64,000 nt of DNA, taken from the NCBI GenBank assembly GCA_014169315.1, contig AP022133.1:3472001-3536000 (forward strand). Reading direction: 5' to 3'. The translations under genes were made by a program, and so were the position numbers. The notes beneath the pieces are model-generated. The model saw only the letters and a program-made list of their open reading frames with translations. It did no database searches and had not been told where the DNA came from. Below are positions 47,402 to 56,881 of the stretch, piece by piece. Numbering within the stretch: the first letter of the stretch is position 1; each line of letters opens with the position of its first letter. This DNA is from Enterobacter cloacae (lineage in GTDB: Bacteria > Pseudomonadota > Gammaproteobacteria > Enterobacterales > Enterobacteriaceae).

Positions 47402-49584
47402 AACACACCGACATTCCGCAGGATGATGTATTGACCGGGCAGGCGCTGGCGCAGTGGGCGCAGGCCTTTGGCTATGTCGCCGACCATTACCGTGTGGCCT
47501 GTTCCCCCGGCGCATTGATGGCCAGCGCCCCCTGGCTATGCGGCAAACCAATGGTGCCAGCACTCACTCAGCTGGCGCGGGAAGCAGGGCTGTCGTTCCA
47601 GCCCCTGGAAACCACACAAGATAGCCTCAACAGCTGGCGTCTGCCCGTGGTGGTGGAACTCGCTGAAGGCCAGATTGGCGTTATCGAACACTACGATGGT
47701 GAAGATACGCTGGAGATCTGTTTTGTCGGCGACACCGCGCAAACCAACCGCCTTTCCCTGACAGCGCTGCTGCCCAACATTCGTCATGTGATCGCCCTGC
47801 GCCCGCTGGCTGCCCTGAAGGACAGCCGCGTTGACGCCTACATTTCGAAGTACCGCCCGGACTGGCTCTACCGGCTGGTGATGCGCGATTTACGCCCCTA
47901 CACGTGGGTGATGCTGGCGGCGCTATTTATCAACGTTCTGTCACTCTCCGGGGTGGTTTTTTCCATGCAGGTTTATGACCGGGTGATCCCCGCCCAGTCC
48001 TACCCCACCCTCTACGTGCTGACGATTGGCGTACTGATCGCCACGCTGTTTGGCTTCGTGCTGCGCCTTGCCCGCGGGCACATCATGGATCTGCTGGGAA
48101 AACGCGCCGACCTGCGCGTTTCCGACCGGGTATTCGGCCACGCCCTTCGGCTACGTAACAGCGCCGTTCCACGCTCAACCGGCAGCTTTATTTCGCAGCT
48201 GCGCGAGCTGGAGCAGATCCGCGAGATGGTGACGTCATCGACCATTTCGACCATCGTCGATCTGCCGTTCTTTTTGCTGTTTGTGGTGGTACTGGCGATC
48301 ATCGCCCCGCAGCTGGCGTGGATCGCCCCCGTCGCTGCCGTGGTTATGGTACTTCCAGGTCTGCTGTTGCAGACAAAACTGGCCACGCTGGCAAAGCAGT
48401 CTGCCCATGAGTCCACCCTGCGCAACGCGGTGCTGGTAGAGAGCGTGCAGGGGCTGGAAGACATCAAGCTTATGCAGGCGGAAAACCGCTTCCTGCAACA
48501 GTGGAACAGTTACATCCAGATCACCGCCGAATCCGGCCTGCGCACCCGCGAGCTGAGCCAGGCGCTGATCAACTGGGGAATGACCATTCAGAGCCTGGTC
48601 TACGCTGGCGTCATTGTGGTCGGCGCACCGATGGTGATTGAAGGTACGTTAACAACCGGTTCCGTGGTCGCCGCGTCGATGCTGGCGTCACGGATGATCG
48701 CCCCGATGGCTACCCTGTGTGGCGTACTGGCGCGCTGGCAGCAAGTGAAAGCGGCAAAAGAAGGTCTGGACAGCATTATGCAACTGCCCACCGAGAACCA
48801 GCGGGAAGAGACGCCCATTCGCCAGGATGTGCTGCGCGGACATTATCTTTTTGACCAGGCACAGTTTCGCTACCACCCGGAAGATCCGCGTATGGCTTTG
48901 CGGATCAACCGACTGGAGATCAACCCCGGAGAGAGTGTGGCCATACTTGGCCGCAACGGGGCGGGGAAATCGACGTTGCTTCAGGCAATGGCGGGCGGTA
49001 TGGATTTGGCGAGCGGTGAACTACGGCTGGACAACCTGAGCCTGCCGCATCTGGACGTGGCGGATCTGCGACGCAACGTCGGCCTGATGACCCAGAATGC
49101 ACGGCTGTTCCACGGCACCCTGCGCGAGAACATCACCCTGGGTCTGCCACACGCCAGCGATGAAGAGATCTTCACCGTACTGGAGATGTGCGGCGCGGCA
49201 AGTTTTGTGCAGAAACTGCCAAAGGGTCTGGATTACCCGATTATGGAGAACGGCGTGGGGCTTTCCGGCGGCCAGCGACAGTCCATTCTGCTGGCACGCA
49301 TGCTCCTGCGCGATCCCAATATCGTACTTCTGGATGAACCTACTGCGTCGCTGGATGAACACACCGAGCGCGAATTTATTCAGCGCCTTGGCGCATGGCT
49401 GGGTAACCGCACGCTGGTGGTGGCAACCCACCGCGTTCCGGTACTGGAACTGGTAGAACGCGTCGTTGTGCTGAAAGAAGGCATGCTGGTGATGGACGCT
49501 CCAAAAGCGCAGGCGCTCAACAGCAGCCGCATGCAACAACAGGCAAACGGACGGGAGTGGAAAAATGAAAATCAGTCAGCATGA
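47398..49584 (+). CDS. bapC: Type I secretion ABC transporter
   Basis: 728 residues, LapB/BapC-like exporter. The N-terminal 130 residues look like a C39-type peptidase-like domain without catalytic Cys, as in non-processing RTX exporters. A membrane domain with about five or six spans (160-430) and an ATPase domain follow, with Walker A LGRNGAGKST, signature LSGGQRQSI, Walker B LLDEPTASLD and the switch His in VATHR. Inner-membrane energiser of BapA export. The end overlaps the membrane-fusion gene by 20 bp. Confidence 0.92.
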   Translation: MKHTDIPQDDVLTGQALAQWAQAFGYVADHYRVACSPGALMASAPWLCGKPMVPALTQLAREAGLSFQPLETTQDSLNSWRLPVVVELAEGQIGVIEHYDGEDTLEICFVGDTAQTNRLSLTALLPNIRHVIALRPLAALKDSRVDAYISKYRPDWLYRLVMRDLRPYTWVMLAALFINVLSLSGVVFSMQVYDRVIPAQSYPTLYVLTIGVLIATLFGFVLRLARGHIMDLLGKRADLRVSDRVFGHALRLRNSAVPRSTGSFISQLRELEQIREMVTSSTISTIVDLPFFLLFVVVLAIIAPQLAWIAPVAAVVMVLPGLLLQTKLATLAKQSAHESTLRNAVLVESVQGLEDIKLMQAENRFLQQWNSYIQITAESGLRTRELSQALINWGMTIQSLVYAGVIVVGAPMVIEGTLTTGSVVAASMLASRMIAPMATLCGVLARWQQVKAAKEGLDSIMQLPTENQREETPIRQDVLRGHYLFDQAQFRYHPEDPRMALRINRLEINPGESVAILGRNGAGKSTLLQAMAGGMDLASGELRLDNLSLPHLDVADLRRNVGLMTQNARLFHGTLRENITLGLPHASDEEIFTVLEMCGAASFVQKLPKGLDYPIMENGVGLSGGQRQSILLARMLLRDPNIVLLDEPTASLDEHTEREFIQRLGAWLGNRTLVVATHRVPVLELVERVVVLKEGMLVMDAPKAQALNSSRMQQQANGREWKNENQSA

Positions 49585-50764
49585 TGCCGCCGCGATGGAC
49601 GATCTGGATAACTCACTTGATTCTGAAAGCGGTTATTCCGGCGCGCGCCGTATTGTGTCGTTAACCCTGCTGCTGTTTATCGTCACTGGCGTCTGGGCGT
49701 GGTACGGCATTCTGGATGAGGTTTCGACCGGCACCGGGAAAGTGATCCCCAGCTCGCGCGAACAGGTTTTACAATCGCTGGACGGCGGGATCCTCACCGA
49801 ACTCAACGTTCACGAGGGTGACCAGGTGCAGGCCGGACAAGTACTGGCGCGGCTTGATCCGACGCGCTCAGAATCAAACGCCGGCGAGAGTGCCGCACGC
49901 TACCGCGCGTCGCTGGCTTCCAGCGCGCGTCTGTATGCCGAGGTCAACGATCTCCCGCTGAAATTTCCCCCCTCACTGGCAAAATGGACGGAGCTGACAG
50001 CCACCGAAACCCGGCTGTATAACTCGCGACGTGCTCAGCTGGAAGACACGCAACGCGAGCTGCGTGCCGCATTAGATCTCGCCAACAAAGAGCTGGCGAT
50101 CACCCAGCGCCTGGTTAAAACCGGGGCAGCGAGTCACGTGGAAGCCCTGCGTCTGCAGCGGCAAAAAAGCGATCTGGAACTGAAACTCACCGACGTACGT
50201 TCGCAGTATTACGTTCAGGCACGCGAGGCGCTATCCAAAGCCAACGCAGAAGTGGATATGGTCACTGCCGTCCTGAAAGGGCGTGAGGATTCCGTCGCAC
50301 GCCTGACGGTAAAATCCCCGGTGCGTGGGATCGTCAAAAACATCAAAGTCACCACCATCGGCGGTGTGATCCCACCTAACGGCGTGCTGATGGAGATTGT
50401 TCCCGTGGACGATCATCTGCTGATTGAAACCCGTCTGTCGCCGCGTGATATCGCCTTTATCCATCCTAACCAGGAAGCATTGGTCAAGATCACGGCCTAT
50501 GACTACGCGATTTACGGCGGGCTTCACGGGGTAGTTGAAACCATTTCGCCGGACACCATTCAGGACGAAGCCAAACCAGAGGTGTTCTATTACCGGGTGT
50601 TTATCCGAACCAGCCAGGACTATCTGACGAATAAAGCGGGGAGACACTTTTCGATTGTACCGGGGATGATTGCGACAGTGGATATCAAAACCGGAGAGAA
50701 AACGGTGCTGGATTATATGATTAAGCCGTTTAACCGGGCAAAAGAAGCACTGAGGGAACGGTAA
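49565..50764 (+). CDS. bapD: HlyD-family membrane-fusion protein of T1SS
   Basis: 399 residues: a short cytoplasmic N-terminus, one membrane span (about 30-52, IVSLTLLLFIVTGVWAWYG), lipoyl-like halves (EGDQVQAGQVLARLDP and VKSPVRGIVKNI), a coiled-coil hairpin (about 135-235) and the HlyD C-terminal domain (IVPVDDHLLIETRLSPRDIAFI). Links BapC to BapB. Last gene of the locus; GGGAGTGG precedes the ATG. Confidence 0.92.
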   Translation: MKISQHDAAAMDDLDNSLDSESGYSGARRIVSLTLLLFIVTGVWAWYGILDEVSTGTGKVIPSSREQVLQSLDGGILTELNVHEGDQVQAGQVLARLDPTRSESNAGESAARYRASLASSARLYAEVNDLPLKFPPSLAKWTELTATETRLYNSRRAQLEDTQRELRAALDLANKELAITQRLVKTGAASHVEALRLQRQKSDLELKLTDVRSQYYVQAREALSKANAEVDMVTAVLKGREDSVARLTVKSPVRGIVKNIKVTTIGGVIPPNGVLMEIVPVDDHLLIETRLSPRDIAFIHPNQEALVKITAYDYAIYGGLHGVVETISPDTIQDEAKPEVFYYRVFIRTSQDYLTNKAGRHFSIVPGMIATVDIKTGEKTVLDYMIKPFNRAKEALRER

Positions 50765-50811
50765 GCATTGCCGGTTATCCGCACGATGGTGAGAGAGTAG
50801 ATAATACGACG

Positions 50812-50834
50812 CCCTCTCCTTTCAGGGGAGAGGG
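50812..50834. repeat. CCCTCTCC...GGAGAGGG hairpin repeat
   Basis: 8-bp arms flanking a short loop 48 bp after bapD. Same CCCTCTCC-type sequence occurs after nrdF (62.7 kb) and is a common intergenic repeat in Enterobacter-type genomes; may act as a terminator-like mRNA end. Confidence 0.65.
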
Positions 50835-50970
50835 ATACCGTTTGTGCAACGCCATACATTTTCCCTGAAGCCATCTCGCAAACTCAACTTATTCTGCCCA
50901 TCCCCCTTACAAAGCGCTTCAGAGAGGCGTATCACTGCTCTCCATCCACAACCTACAGCACCAAAAAAAA

Positions 50971-50997
50971 TGCACTTGCGCACAGTGCGGAAGTGCA
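50971..50997. promoter_or_regulatory. Operator-like inverted repeat upstream of higB
   Basis: TGCACTT (50971-50977) and AAGTGCA (50991-50997) flank a GCGCACAGTGCGG centre that is itself partly symmetric. It lies about 45 bp before the HigB-like start, where an autoregulating HigA dimer would bind. Role inferred. Confidence 0.55.
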
Positions 50998-51039
50998 ATA
51001 AAATTCACTCAGCTTCATGGAGCGGAGCTAACAAGCATT

Positions 51040-51339
51040 ATGATTAATCATTTTCGCGATCAATGGCTTGAGGATTTTTTTCTTTATGGGAAATCGAGCA
51101 ATGTGATCCCTTCTGGCCTTGAAGCAGCTCTGGCGAGAAAGCTGGATATTATCAATGCAGCAACATCTCACCGGGATCTGCGATCGCCACCAGGCAATAT
51201 GTACGAAACATTGAATCCTCCACTAAAGGGGTTTTCCTCAATTCGCGTTAACAGGCAATACAGGCTGGTATTCAGGTGGGTAGAGGGTAAAGCAGACGAT
51301 CTCTATCTTTCACCCCATAAATACACGCTATACAAATGA
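51040..51339 (+). CDS. HigB-type (RelE superfamily) toxin
   Basis: 99 residues of the HigB/RelE fold: FLYGKSSNVIPSGLEAALARKLDIINAA, LRSPPGNMYETL, and the C-terminal RVNRQYRLVFRW with DLYLSPH. Such toxins are ribosome-dependent mRNA interferases. It precedes its antitoxin, the usual higBA order, with a 10-bp gap. Full length (E. coli HigB-like proteins are 92-104 residues). Confidence 0.92.
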   Translation: MINHFRDQWLEDFFLYGKSSNVIPSGLEAALARKLDIINAATSHRDLRSPPGNMYETLNPPLKGFSSIRVNRQYRLVFRWVEGKADDLYLSPHKYTLYK

Positions 51340-51349
51340 GGCATGACTT

Positions 51350-51697
51350 ATGGCACTCCAACAGGCACTTCGCAAACCCACCACGCCGGGTGATGTGTTG
51401 CAGTATGAGTATCTTGAACCGCTCAATCTGAAAATCAGCGATCTCGCGGACATGCTGAATGTGCACCGCAACACCATCAGTGCGCTGGTGAATAATAACC
51501 GTAAGCTGACTGCCGATATGGCTATCAGACTGGCTAAAGCCTTTGATACCACCATCGAATTCTGGCTGAACCTGCAGCTGAACGTAGACATCTGGGAAGT
51601 GCAGACCAACTCACGGACGCAGGAAGAGTTAGGCCGTATCAAGTGCGTTGCGGAGATCCTGGCAAAGAAAAAGTCTGGCCAGCCGGATGTCGCCTGA
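51350..51697 (+). CDS. HigA-type antitoxin (XRE family)
   Basis: 115 residues with HTH: LKISDLADMLNVHRNTISALVNNNRKLTADMAIRLAKAFD, the HigA addiction-module consensus, and C-terminal FWLNLQLNVDIWEVQ. Neutralises the toxin and represses the operon, as known for the family. Continuing with the toxin gene on the same transcript. Confidence 0.93.
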   Translation: MALQQALRKPTTPGDVLQYEYLEPLNLKISDLADMLNVHRNTISALVNNNRKLTADMAIRLAKAFDTTIEFWLNLQLNVDIWEVQTNSRTQEELGRIKCVAEILAKKKSGQPDVA

Positions 51698-51747
51698 CCG
51701 TTCATCAGGACGGCAGGCTTAGCGGTGTGACAAAAGGGTTGCTGTCA

Positions 51748-52275
51748 TTACTCTGTTTCCTGCGGTTGTGCTGTAAAATAGACACCGACATAGCGGGTAA
51801 ATTTACCGATAAACACCCCTGCAAAAACTCCGCCGGAGACAATCGCAAATGCGCTCATGGCGGGCTGTTGTAAAGTTTGCGGTGAAATGGCGCTCATCAC
51901 GCCCAGTACATATTTCACCAGAAACGCCAGCATCATAAACGGCAGTGCCGTGTAATCAGCCTGACGGAAAATACTGCGCGGTGCAGCGGCGCGGTTGATC
52001 GCCGTCGGTTTAATCAGGACGTACCCTGTCGCAGCTCCCGCCAGAATACCCGCCATCCACAGAGCGATGGTGGCGACACTAAGCTGGCGGTAAATCACCA
52101 GATCGTAAATATCCCAGATCAGAAAAATCGACGGAATGATGGCAAGCTTTTCCAGGGTAACCGTGGCGGGTTTGCGGGCTTTGACACCGCGGGAAATCAG
52201 AAAGACAAAAAGCACCCACACCCAGATGGGCGTGTGGCTCACAACACCCGTAATGAATTCAGCCATGTGGTTCAC
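51748..52275 (-). CDS. Small integral membrane protein (DUF6622-like)
   Basis: 175 residues with about five hydrophobic spans (TPIWVWVLFVFLI, LAIIPSIFLIWDIYDLVIY, ATIALWMAGILAGAATGYVLI, ALPFMMLAFLVKYVLGVMSAI, FAIVSGGVFAGVFIGKF). Resembles uncharacterised DUF6622 membrane proteins. Monocistronic, convergent with higA; function unknown. Confidence 0.78.
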   Translation of the reverse strand: MNHMAEFITGVVSHTPIWVWVLFVFLISRGVKARKPATVTLEKLAIIPSIFLIWDIYDLVIYRQLSVATIALWMAGILAGAATGYVLIKPTAINRAAAPRSIFRQADYTALPFMMLAFLVKYVLGVMSAISPQTLQQPAMSAFAIVSGGVFAGVFIGKFTRYVGVYFTAQPQETE

Positions 52276-52351
52276 CGCGCTGGTGACGAGAAATCAGGAA
52301 TTCGATAAGTATTGCGCATAACAGCGTAACTGCCATTATGCGCAGGCCGGT

Positions 52352-53533
52352 TTACAGTGAGATCTTCAGGCGTCTCACCGCCTCTTTCAGTTGTTCATCC
52401 GTTGGCGTGACAAACGACATACGCAACGTCGTGTGATCTGGCTCATTGCAGTAGAAGAATTCACCCGGCACAAAAACCACGCCGTTGCTTAACGTCTTTT
52501 CCAGCCAGCGGGTGGTATTAATGCCATTGTTCATTCTGGCCCACAGGAACATCCCGCCCTTTGGCTTATGGAATGACATCACATCACCCAGCTCGGCTTC
52601 CAGCTCACGTGCGAATGTCTGGTATTTCTGACGGTAGGCTTCGCGGATCATTTTAATCTGGTCAGCCAGACGGCCGGTTTTCAGATATTCATACGTCATC
52701 AGCTGCGACAGTGTGCTGGTGTGCAGATCGGTCGTTTGTTTCAGATTCACCACGGCTCTTTTCAGCCACTCCGGTACAATCACCCAGCCCACCCGGGTTC
52801 CCGGTGCGAGAATTTTAGAAAAGGTCGAGGTGTAAACCACATTGTCTTCATTACCGATGGCCCTGGCATGCGCAATTAACGGGCGGAAGACTTCATCGGT
52901 GTAATTTATTTCACTGTAGGGATCGTCTTCGATAATGACGAAATCATAACGCTTCGATAATTCCACCAGCTGTTTGCGGCGTTCTTCGGACAGCGTTACT
53001 CCGCCCGGGTTGCCAAACGTCGGGACAATATAAACCGCTTTAATCGTTTTATTTGCCACCAGCGTTTCCAGCTCGTCGACAATCATCCCTTCGCCGTCAG
53101 TCCCCACAGATTCAAATTTCGCCTGTGCCAGACCAAATACCTGCAATGCGGCCAGATAAGTAGGACGTTCTACAACGACGATATCACCAGGATTAATTAA
53201 TGCGCGCGCCAGCACATCCAGAGATTGTTGCGAACCGGACGTAACGACCACATCGTCGGCCTTGCATTGAATACCACGACCCGCACAGATCTGCTGAATA
53301 CCCTCGCGCAGTCCCGGAACACCCTCCGTCAGACCATACTGAAACGCCTCGTCAAAATGCTGGGATAACACGGCATCTGCAGCAATTTTCAGGCCTTCAT
53401 GATCGAAAAGTGCCGGATTAGGAATACCGCCTCCCAGAGAAATGACGCCTGCCATTTTGCTATGTTTTAATAATTCACGGATGGCAGATGATTGCAGGCC
53501 CTGCGCACTGCTGGCGAGTTTACTCACAGACAT
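52352..53533 (-). CDS. PLP-dependent aminotransferase (class I/II)
   Basis: 393-residue fold-type I enzyme of the ARO8/LysN-like group: GGGIPNPALFD, SGSQQSLDVLARAL, FGNPGGVTLSEERR, DDPYSEI and the PLP-binding Lys in STFSKILAPGTRVGW. C-terminal GMFLWARM and LRMSFVTPTDEQL complete the domain. Lacks the N-terminal GntR domain of MocR regulators, so an enzyme. Likely aromatic, 2-aminoadipate or branched-chain substrate; no neighbour narrows this. Confidence 0.9.
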   Translation of the reverse strand: MSVSKLASSAQGLQSSAIRELLKHSKMAGVISLGGGIPNPALFDHEGLKIAADAVLSQHFDEAFQYGLTEGVPGLREGIQQICAGRGIQCKADDVVVTSGSQQSLDVLARALINPGDIVVVERPTYLAALQVFGLAQAKFESVGTDGEGMIVDELETLVANKTIKAVYIVPTFGNPGGVTLSEERRKQLVELSKRYDFVIIEDDPYSEINYTDEVFRPLIAHARAIGNEDNVVYTSTFSKILAPGTRVGWVIVPEWLKRAVVNLKQTTDLHTSTLSQLMTYEYLKTGRLADQIKMIREAYRQKYQTFARELEAELGDVMSFHKPKGGMFLWARMNNGINTTRWLEKTLSNGVVFVPGEFFYCNEPDHTTLRMSFVTPTDEQLKEAVRRLKISL

Positions 53534-53606
53534 TCTCTCGTTACCTTCTCTTTTTTATGATGTGCCTAATCTTAGTAGCACATGTCTGCGATTTTGATAA
53601 TTACTT

Positions 53607-54503
53607 TTATGGATCTGCCGGGTCGCGCACCGCCTGCATAATATGCGCGATAAATTCAGTGAGCTTGGGTAACGGTCTGAGATCCTGCCGCCACAACAGA
53701 TGCACCGGCCTCGGCTCCGGGGTGTTGTTTTCCAGCACCCGCACCAGCCTGCCGCTTGCCAGTTCTTCTGCCACCAGCACTTCCGGTTGCAGTAATAATC
53801 CCGCCCCGGCTTTTGCCGCCATGCGTAGCCCGTAGCCATCGTTACAACGCAGGATAGCATCCCGCTTCCAGCGTACCTCCCCTTCCACACCCGGCAGCCG
53901 CCACTCGTTGCGCGCAGTCCAGACCGTATGTGACAGGCACAGATGATCCACCAGATCGGCAGGCGTTTGCGGCGTGCCGTAGCGTGCTAAATAGTCCGGA
54001 GCGGCGCAAATCACCATCCGGTACGGGCAAAGAAATTTCGCCACCAGATCGTCGTTGTGAATGTCACCAATACGAATAGCCAGATCAACACCTTCATCCA
54101 CCAGATCCACTTTCCGGTTAGTAAGATCCAGCTCCACACGAACTTCCGGGTAGCGCTGCAAAAACGTGGCGGTGAGTGGCGCAATCACACATCCGCCAAA
54201 CGAGGTGGGAGCCGTGACGCGCAAGGTTCCGGCGGGAGTCGCGCGTAGCCGCTCAACCGCATTTTCGGCAATAGCAACCTGCTCCAGTACCCGCTTTGCC
54301 TCTTCAAAATAGACACGCCCGGCATCGGTCAGGCTCTGACGACGCGTATTACGCTCCAGCAGGCGCGTACCAAACTGAGACTCCAGCAACGCAATGTATT
54401 TCCCCACCATCACCGCCGACATCTCAAGCCGTGACGCCGCGCCGGTAAAACTCCCACTTTCAACCACGGCAATGAACGTCTCCATACTGCGAAGCTTATC
54501 CAT
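53607..54503 (-). CDS. LysR-family transcriptional regulator
   Basis: 298 residues; N-terminal LysR HTH (FIAVVESGSFTGAASRLEMSAVMVGKYIALLESQFGTRLLERNTRRQSLT) and a substrate-binding domain (RVELDLTNRKVDLVDEGVDLAIRIG). Of the CrgA/YafC-like group. Divergent from the short-chain dehydrogenase 97 bp away, which is therefore its probable target. Confidence 0.93.
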   Translation of the reverse strand: MDKLRSMETFIAVVESGSFTGAASRLEMSAVMVGKYIALLESQFGTRLLERNTRRQSLTDAGRVYFEEAKRVLEQVAIAENAVERLRATPAGTLRVTAPTSFGGCVIAPLTATFLQRYPEVRVELDLTNRKVDLVDEGVDLAIRIGDIHNDDLVAKFLCPYRMVICAAPDYLARYGTPQTPADLVDHLCLSHTVWTARNEWRLPGVEGEVRWKRDAILRCNDGYGLRMAAKAGAGLLLQPEVLVAEELASGRLVRVLENNTPEPRPVHLLWRQDLRPLPKLTEFIAHIMQAVRDPADP

Positions 54504-54600
54504 ATTACAAACCCCTGATTAGCAATCATCTAACTTTAGCCCAGTTTATCTGACTTTTGATTTATTAAAGAATGAAGGCTCACAACATGAGGAGTCTGCT

Positions 54601-55203
54601 ATGAAAATCGTAATTATTGGTGCCAGCGGTACGGTGGGTCGTGCAGTAACGGAAGAGCTGGGTCGTCGCCACGAGGTTGTCCGCGTGGGTCGTACTCAGG
54701 GCGATCATCAGGTCGATATTACCTCTCAGGAAAGTGTGCAGGCGCTGTTCGAAAAAATCGGTCCGGTGGATGCCATTGTCTCGGCCAGCGGCGGTCTGTT
54801 CTTTGGCCCACTCTCCACCATGAAAGACAGCGACTTCAACCAGGGCTTACAGGATAAGCTGCTCGGACAAGTGCGTCTGGCGCTGACCGGACAGCACTAT
54901 CTGAACGAAGGTGGCTCGATTACCCTGATTAGCGGGATTGTGGCGCACGAACCCATTGCGCAGGGCGTCAATGCCACTACGGTGAACGCCGCGCTGGAAG
55001 GGTTTGTCCGTGCTGCGGCTTGTGAACTGCCGCGCGGCATTCGCATCAACCTGATCAGCCCAACGGTACTGACGGAATCCGCCGAAGCGTACGATGGGTT
55101 CTTCCCCGGCTTTGAAAGTGTTCCTGCCGCCACCGTTGCCCTGGCCTACCGCCGCAGTGTGGAAGGGGTACAAAGCGGACGGGTGTATAAAGTAGGTTAT
55201 TGA
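54601..55203 (+). CDS. Short-chain dehydrogenase/reductase
   Basis: 200-residue SDR: GASGTVGRAV nucleotide-binding loop at the N-terminus, NALxx-like SASGGLFFG, SLISGI-type active Ser strand (GSITLISGIVA) and C-terminal RINLISPTVL. The usual YxxxK is replaced by V-N-A-A-L-E-G (TTVNAALEGF), as in a small subgroup of SDRs, so catalysis may differ. Start ATG with GGAG upstream. Divergent LysR neighbour probably regulates it. Confidence 0.85.
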   Translation: MKIVIIGASGTVGRAVTEELGRRHEVVRVGRTQGDHQVDITSQESVQALFEKIGPVDAIVSASGGLFFGPLSTMKDSDFNQGLQDKLLGQVRLALTGQHYLNEGGSITLISGIVAHEPIAQGVNATTVNAALEGFVRAAACELPRGIRINLISPTVLTESAEAYDGFFPGFESVPAATVALAYRRSVEGVQSGRVYKVGY

Positions 55204-55347
55204 GTCACTTCCGGCGCTGATGGTCAGTTTGGCCTTCAGCGCTGGCGTGCCCAGCTGATGGTTTATTCCTTTCTTTACACTTTTGGCACTGGCTAAGTTC
55301 GCGTCATTAGTTTAGTATTACCTTAATTAAGTAAATGCTAAACTAAT

Positions 55348-55647
55348 ATGAACGAACTCGAACAACTTCAGGCCAGCGCAGCACAAGCCGCAGCGCTGTT
55401 AAAAGCCATGAGTAACCCGCGCAGGTTATTAATCCTGTGCATGCTGTGCGGTGCTCCCGGTACCAGCGCGGGGGAACTGGCTCGTGCCACGGGGTTAAGC
55501 GCCTCCGCCACATCTCAGCATCTCGCACGTATGCGTGAAGAGGGTCTTATCGATAGCACCCGCGAGGCGCAGCGCATTCTTTATTTCATTAAAAACGATG
55601 CGGTGAATCAGCTCATCAGCACCCTGAAAACCCTTTATTGTCCATAA
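55348..55647 (+). CDS. ygaV: YgaV, ArsR-family repressor
   Basis: 99-residue ArsR/SmtB winged helix: LLKAMSNPRRLLILCMLCG, AGELARATGLSASATSQHLARMREEGLI. Cys in LCMLCG suits the redox/tributyltin/sulfide sensing described for YgaV. Ten bases upstream of ygaP, with which it forms an operon as in E. coli. Confidence 0.93.
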   Translation: MNELEQLQASAAQAAALLKAMSNPRRLLILCMLCGAPGTSAGELARATGLSASATSQHLARMREEGLIDSTREAQRILYFIKNDAVNQLISTLKTLYCP

Positions 55648-55656
55648 GGAGCCGCC

Positions 55657-56178
55657 ATGTCTCTTCCTCTTATTTCTCCACAAAAGGCGAATGCGCTCGT
55701 CAATGTCGGCGCAAAACTGATTGATATTCGTGATGCCGACGAATACGCCCGCGAGCATATTCCAGTCGCACAGTCGGTTCCGCTGGAAACCTTGCCTGGC
55801 GGGCTGAAGACACAACCTGGTGAAACGGTAATTTTTCACTGCCAGTCTGGCGCACGGACATCAGACAATGCCGCCCGTCTGGCGCAGGCCGCATCCCCTG
55901 CTCAGGCCTACATGGTCGAAGGCGGTATTCAGGGCTGGAAACTGGCCGGGCTGCAGACCATTGAAGACAAATCGCAGCCGCTCCCGCTGATGCGGCAGGT
56001 GCAAATTGCCGCCGGGCTGTTGATTCTCTGCGGCGTCGTGCTTGGTTACAGCATTTCCAGCGGCTTTTTCCTGCTCAGTGGTTTTGTGGGTGCCGGGCTG
56101 CTGTTTGCCGGTGTAACCGGTTTTTGTGGAATGGCGCGTCTGCTGAAAGTGATGCCGTGGAACCGACGTACCTCGTAA
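55657..56178 (+). CDS. ygaP: YgaP, membrane rhodanese
   Basis: 173 residues: N-terminal rhodanese domain with active Cys in HCQSGAR (about residue 57) and two C-terminal membrane spans of DUF2892 type ([39 protein letters not shown]). Inner-membrane thiosulfate sulfurtransferase, as characterised in E. coli. AAGGAGCC before the ATG. Confidence 0.94.
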   Translation: MSLPLISPQKANALVNVGAKLIDIRDADEYAREHIPVAQSVPLETLPGGLKTQPGETVIFHCQSGARTSDNAARLAQAASPAQAYMVEGGIQGWKLAGLQTIEDKSQPLPLMRQVQIAAGLLILCGVVLGYSISSGFFLLSGFVGAGLLFAGVTGFCGMARLLKVMPWNRRTS

Positions 56179-56258
56179 GCAGTACCCCGGCAGAATAGGC
56201 TGTACCCAGTGCCAGACGTGGGCTAAGGTGGAGAACACGATAACGATGAGGAGGTACT

Positions 56259-56438
56259 ATGTTTTCTGTCGGTGATTATGTGCAACCGCGTAAAGGCGGC
56301 CCGAAACTGAAAATTCTCGAAGTGAACGGCGAGAGTATTGTGGCAGTGCAGGCCAGCAATGAGCAGGGTGAGAAATTCACGCTGAGCTCCGCAGATGTTG
56401 CCCTGTACACCGAAGACGGTGATTTCGGCGTCTGCTAA
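56259..56438 (+). CDS. DUF2158 (YodC-like) small protein
   Basis: 59 residues, start with GAGGAGG: MFSVGDYVQPRKGGPKLKIL... The VGDYVxxxxGGP motif is that of DUF2158. Soluble beta-barrel-like protein, function unknown. Monocistronic, convergent with stpA across a terminator. Confidence 0.85.
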   Translation: MFSVGDYVQPRKGGPKLKILEVNGESIVAVQASNEQGEKFTLSSADVALYTEDGDFGVC

Positions 56439-56446
56439 ATATGCAA

Positions 56447-56468
56447 CCGGGCGGAGTCTTCCGCCCGG
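56447..56468. terminator. Bidirectional terminator between YodC-like gene and stpA
   Basis: CCGGGCGGA-GTCT-TCCGCCCGG, perfect 9-bp arms between two convergent genes, within nine bases of each stop. Confidence 0.7.
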
Positions 56469-56476
56469 CCCACGGA

Positions 56477-56881
56477 TTAAATCAGAAATTCATCCAGTGA
56501 TTTACCGTTTGCCAGCGCGCTGGCGATTGGTTTCGGCGTGCGGCCCTGACCGGTCCACGTTTTCTCTTCACCGTTCACGTCAATAAAGCGATATTTTGCT
56601 TCACGCGCTTTGCGTTTTTTCGCCGGATTGCCCGTCTGAGCCAGTTGAGAACCGAGCAGATCGGAAGGTGAAATACCATCAGCTTTCATCTGTTCCAGCA
56701 AAGCATTAATTTTATCCTGCTGTTCAGCGCGTTGTTGCTCGAACTCTTCCTGCTCGCTACGTTTCTCTTCCGCAACGATCCTGACTTTTTCCAGCATTTC
56801 TTCAAGAACATCCAGGGATAATTCACGCGCCATTGCACGCAGTGTACGGATATTATTTAGATTCTGTAACGTCAAAGACAT
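56477..56881 (-). CDS. stpA: StpA, H-NS paralogue
   Basis: 134-residue nucleoid protein: N-terminal coiled-coil dimerisation (SLTLQNLNNIRTLRAMAREL), linker, and C-terminal DNA-binding domain with the TWTGQGRTPKPIA core. The DNA-binding loop QGR is intact. Likely silences AT-rich loci such as the islands in this window. Distinguished from H-NS by position next to alaE and by the YRFIDVNGEEKTW segment. Confidence 0.92.
   Translation of the reverse strand: MSLTLQNLNNIRTLRAMARELSLDVLEEMLEKVRIVAEEKRSEQEEFEQQRAEQQDKINALLEQMKADGISPSDLLGSQLAQTGNPAKKRKAREAKYRFIDVNGEEKTWTGQGRTPKPIASALANGKSLDEFLI

Noticed and set aside
47398..47790. C39 peptidase activity in the ABC exporter
   Set aside because: The N-terminal domain resembles C39 in size and position but has no visible catalytic Cys-His pair, as in other non-processing RTX exporters.
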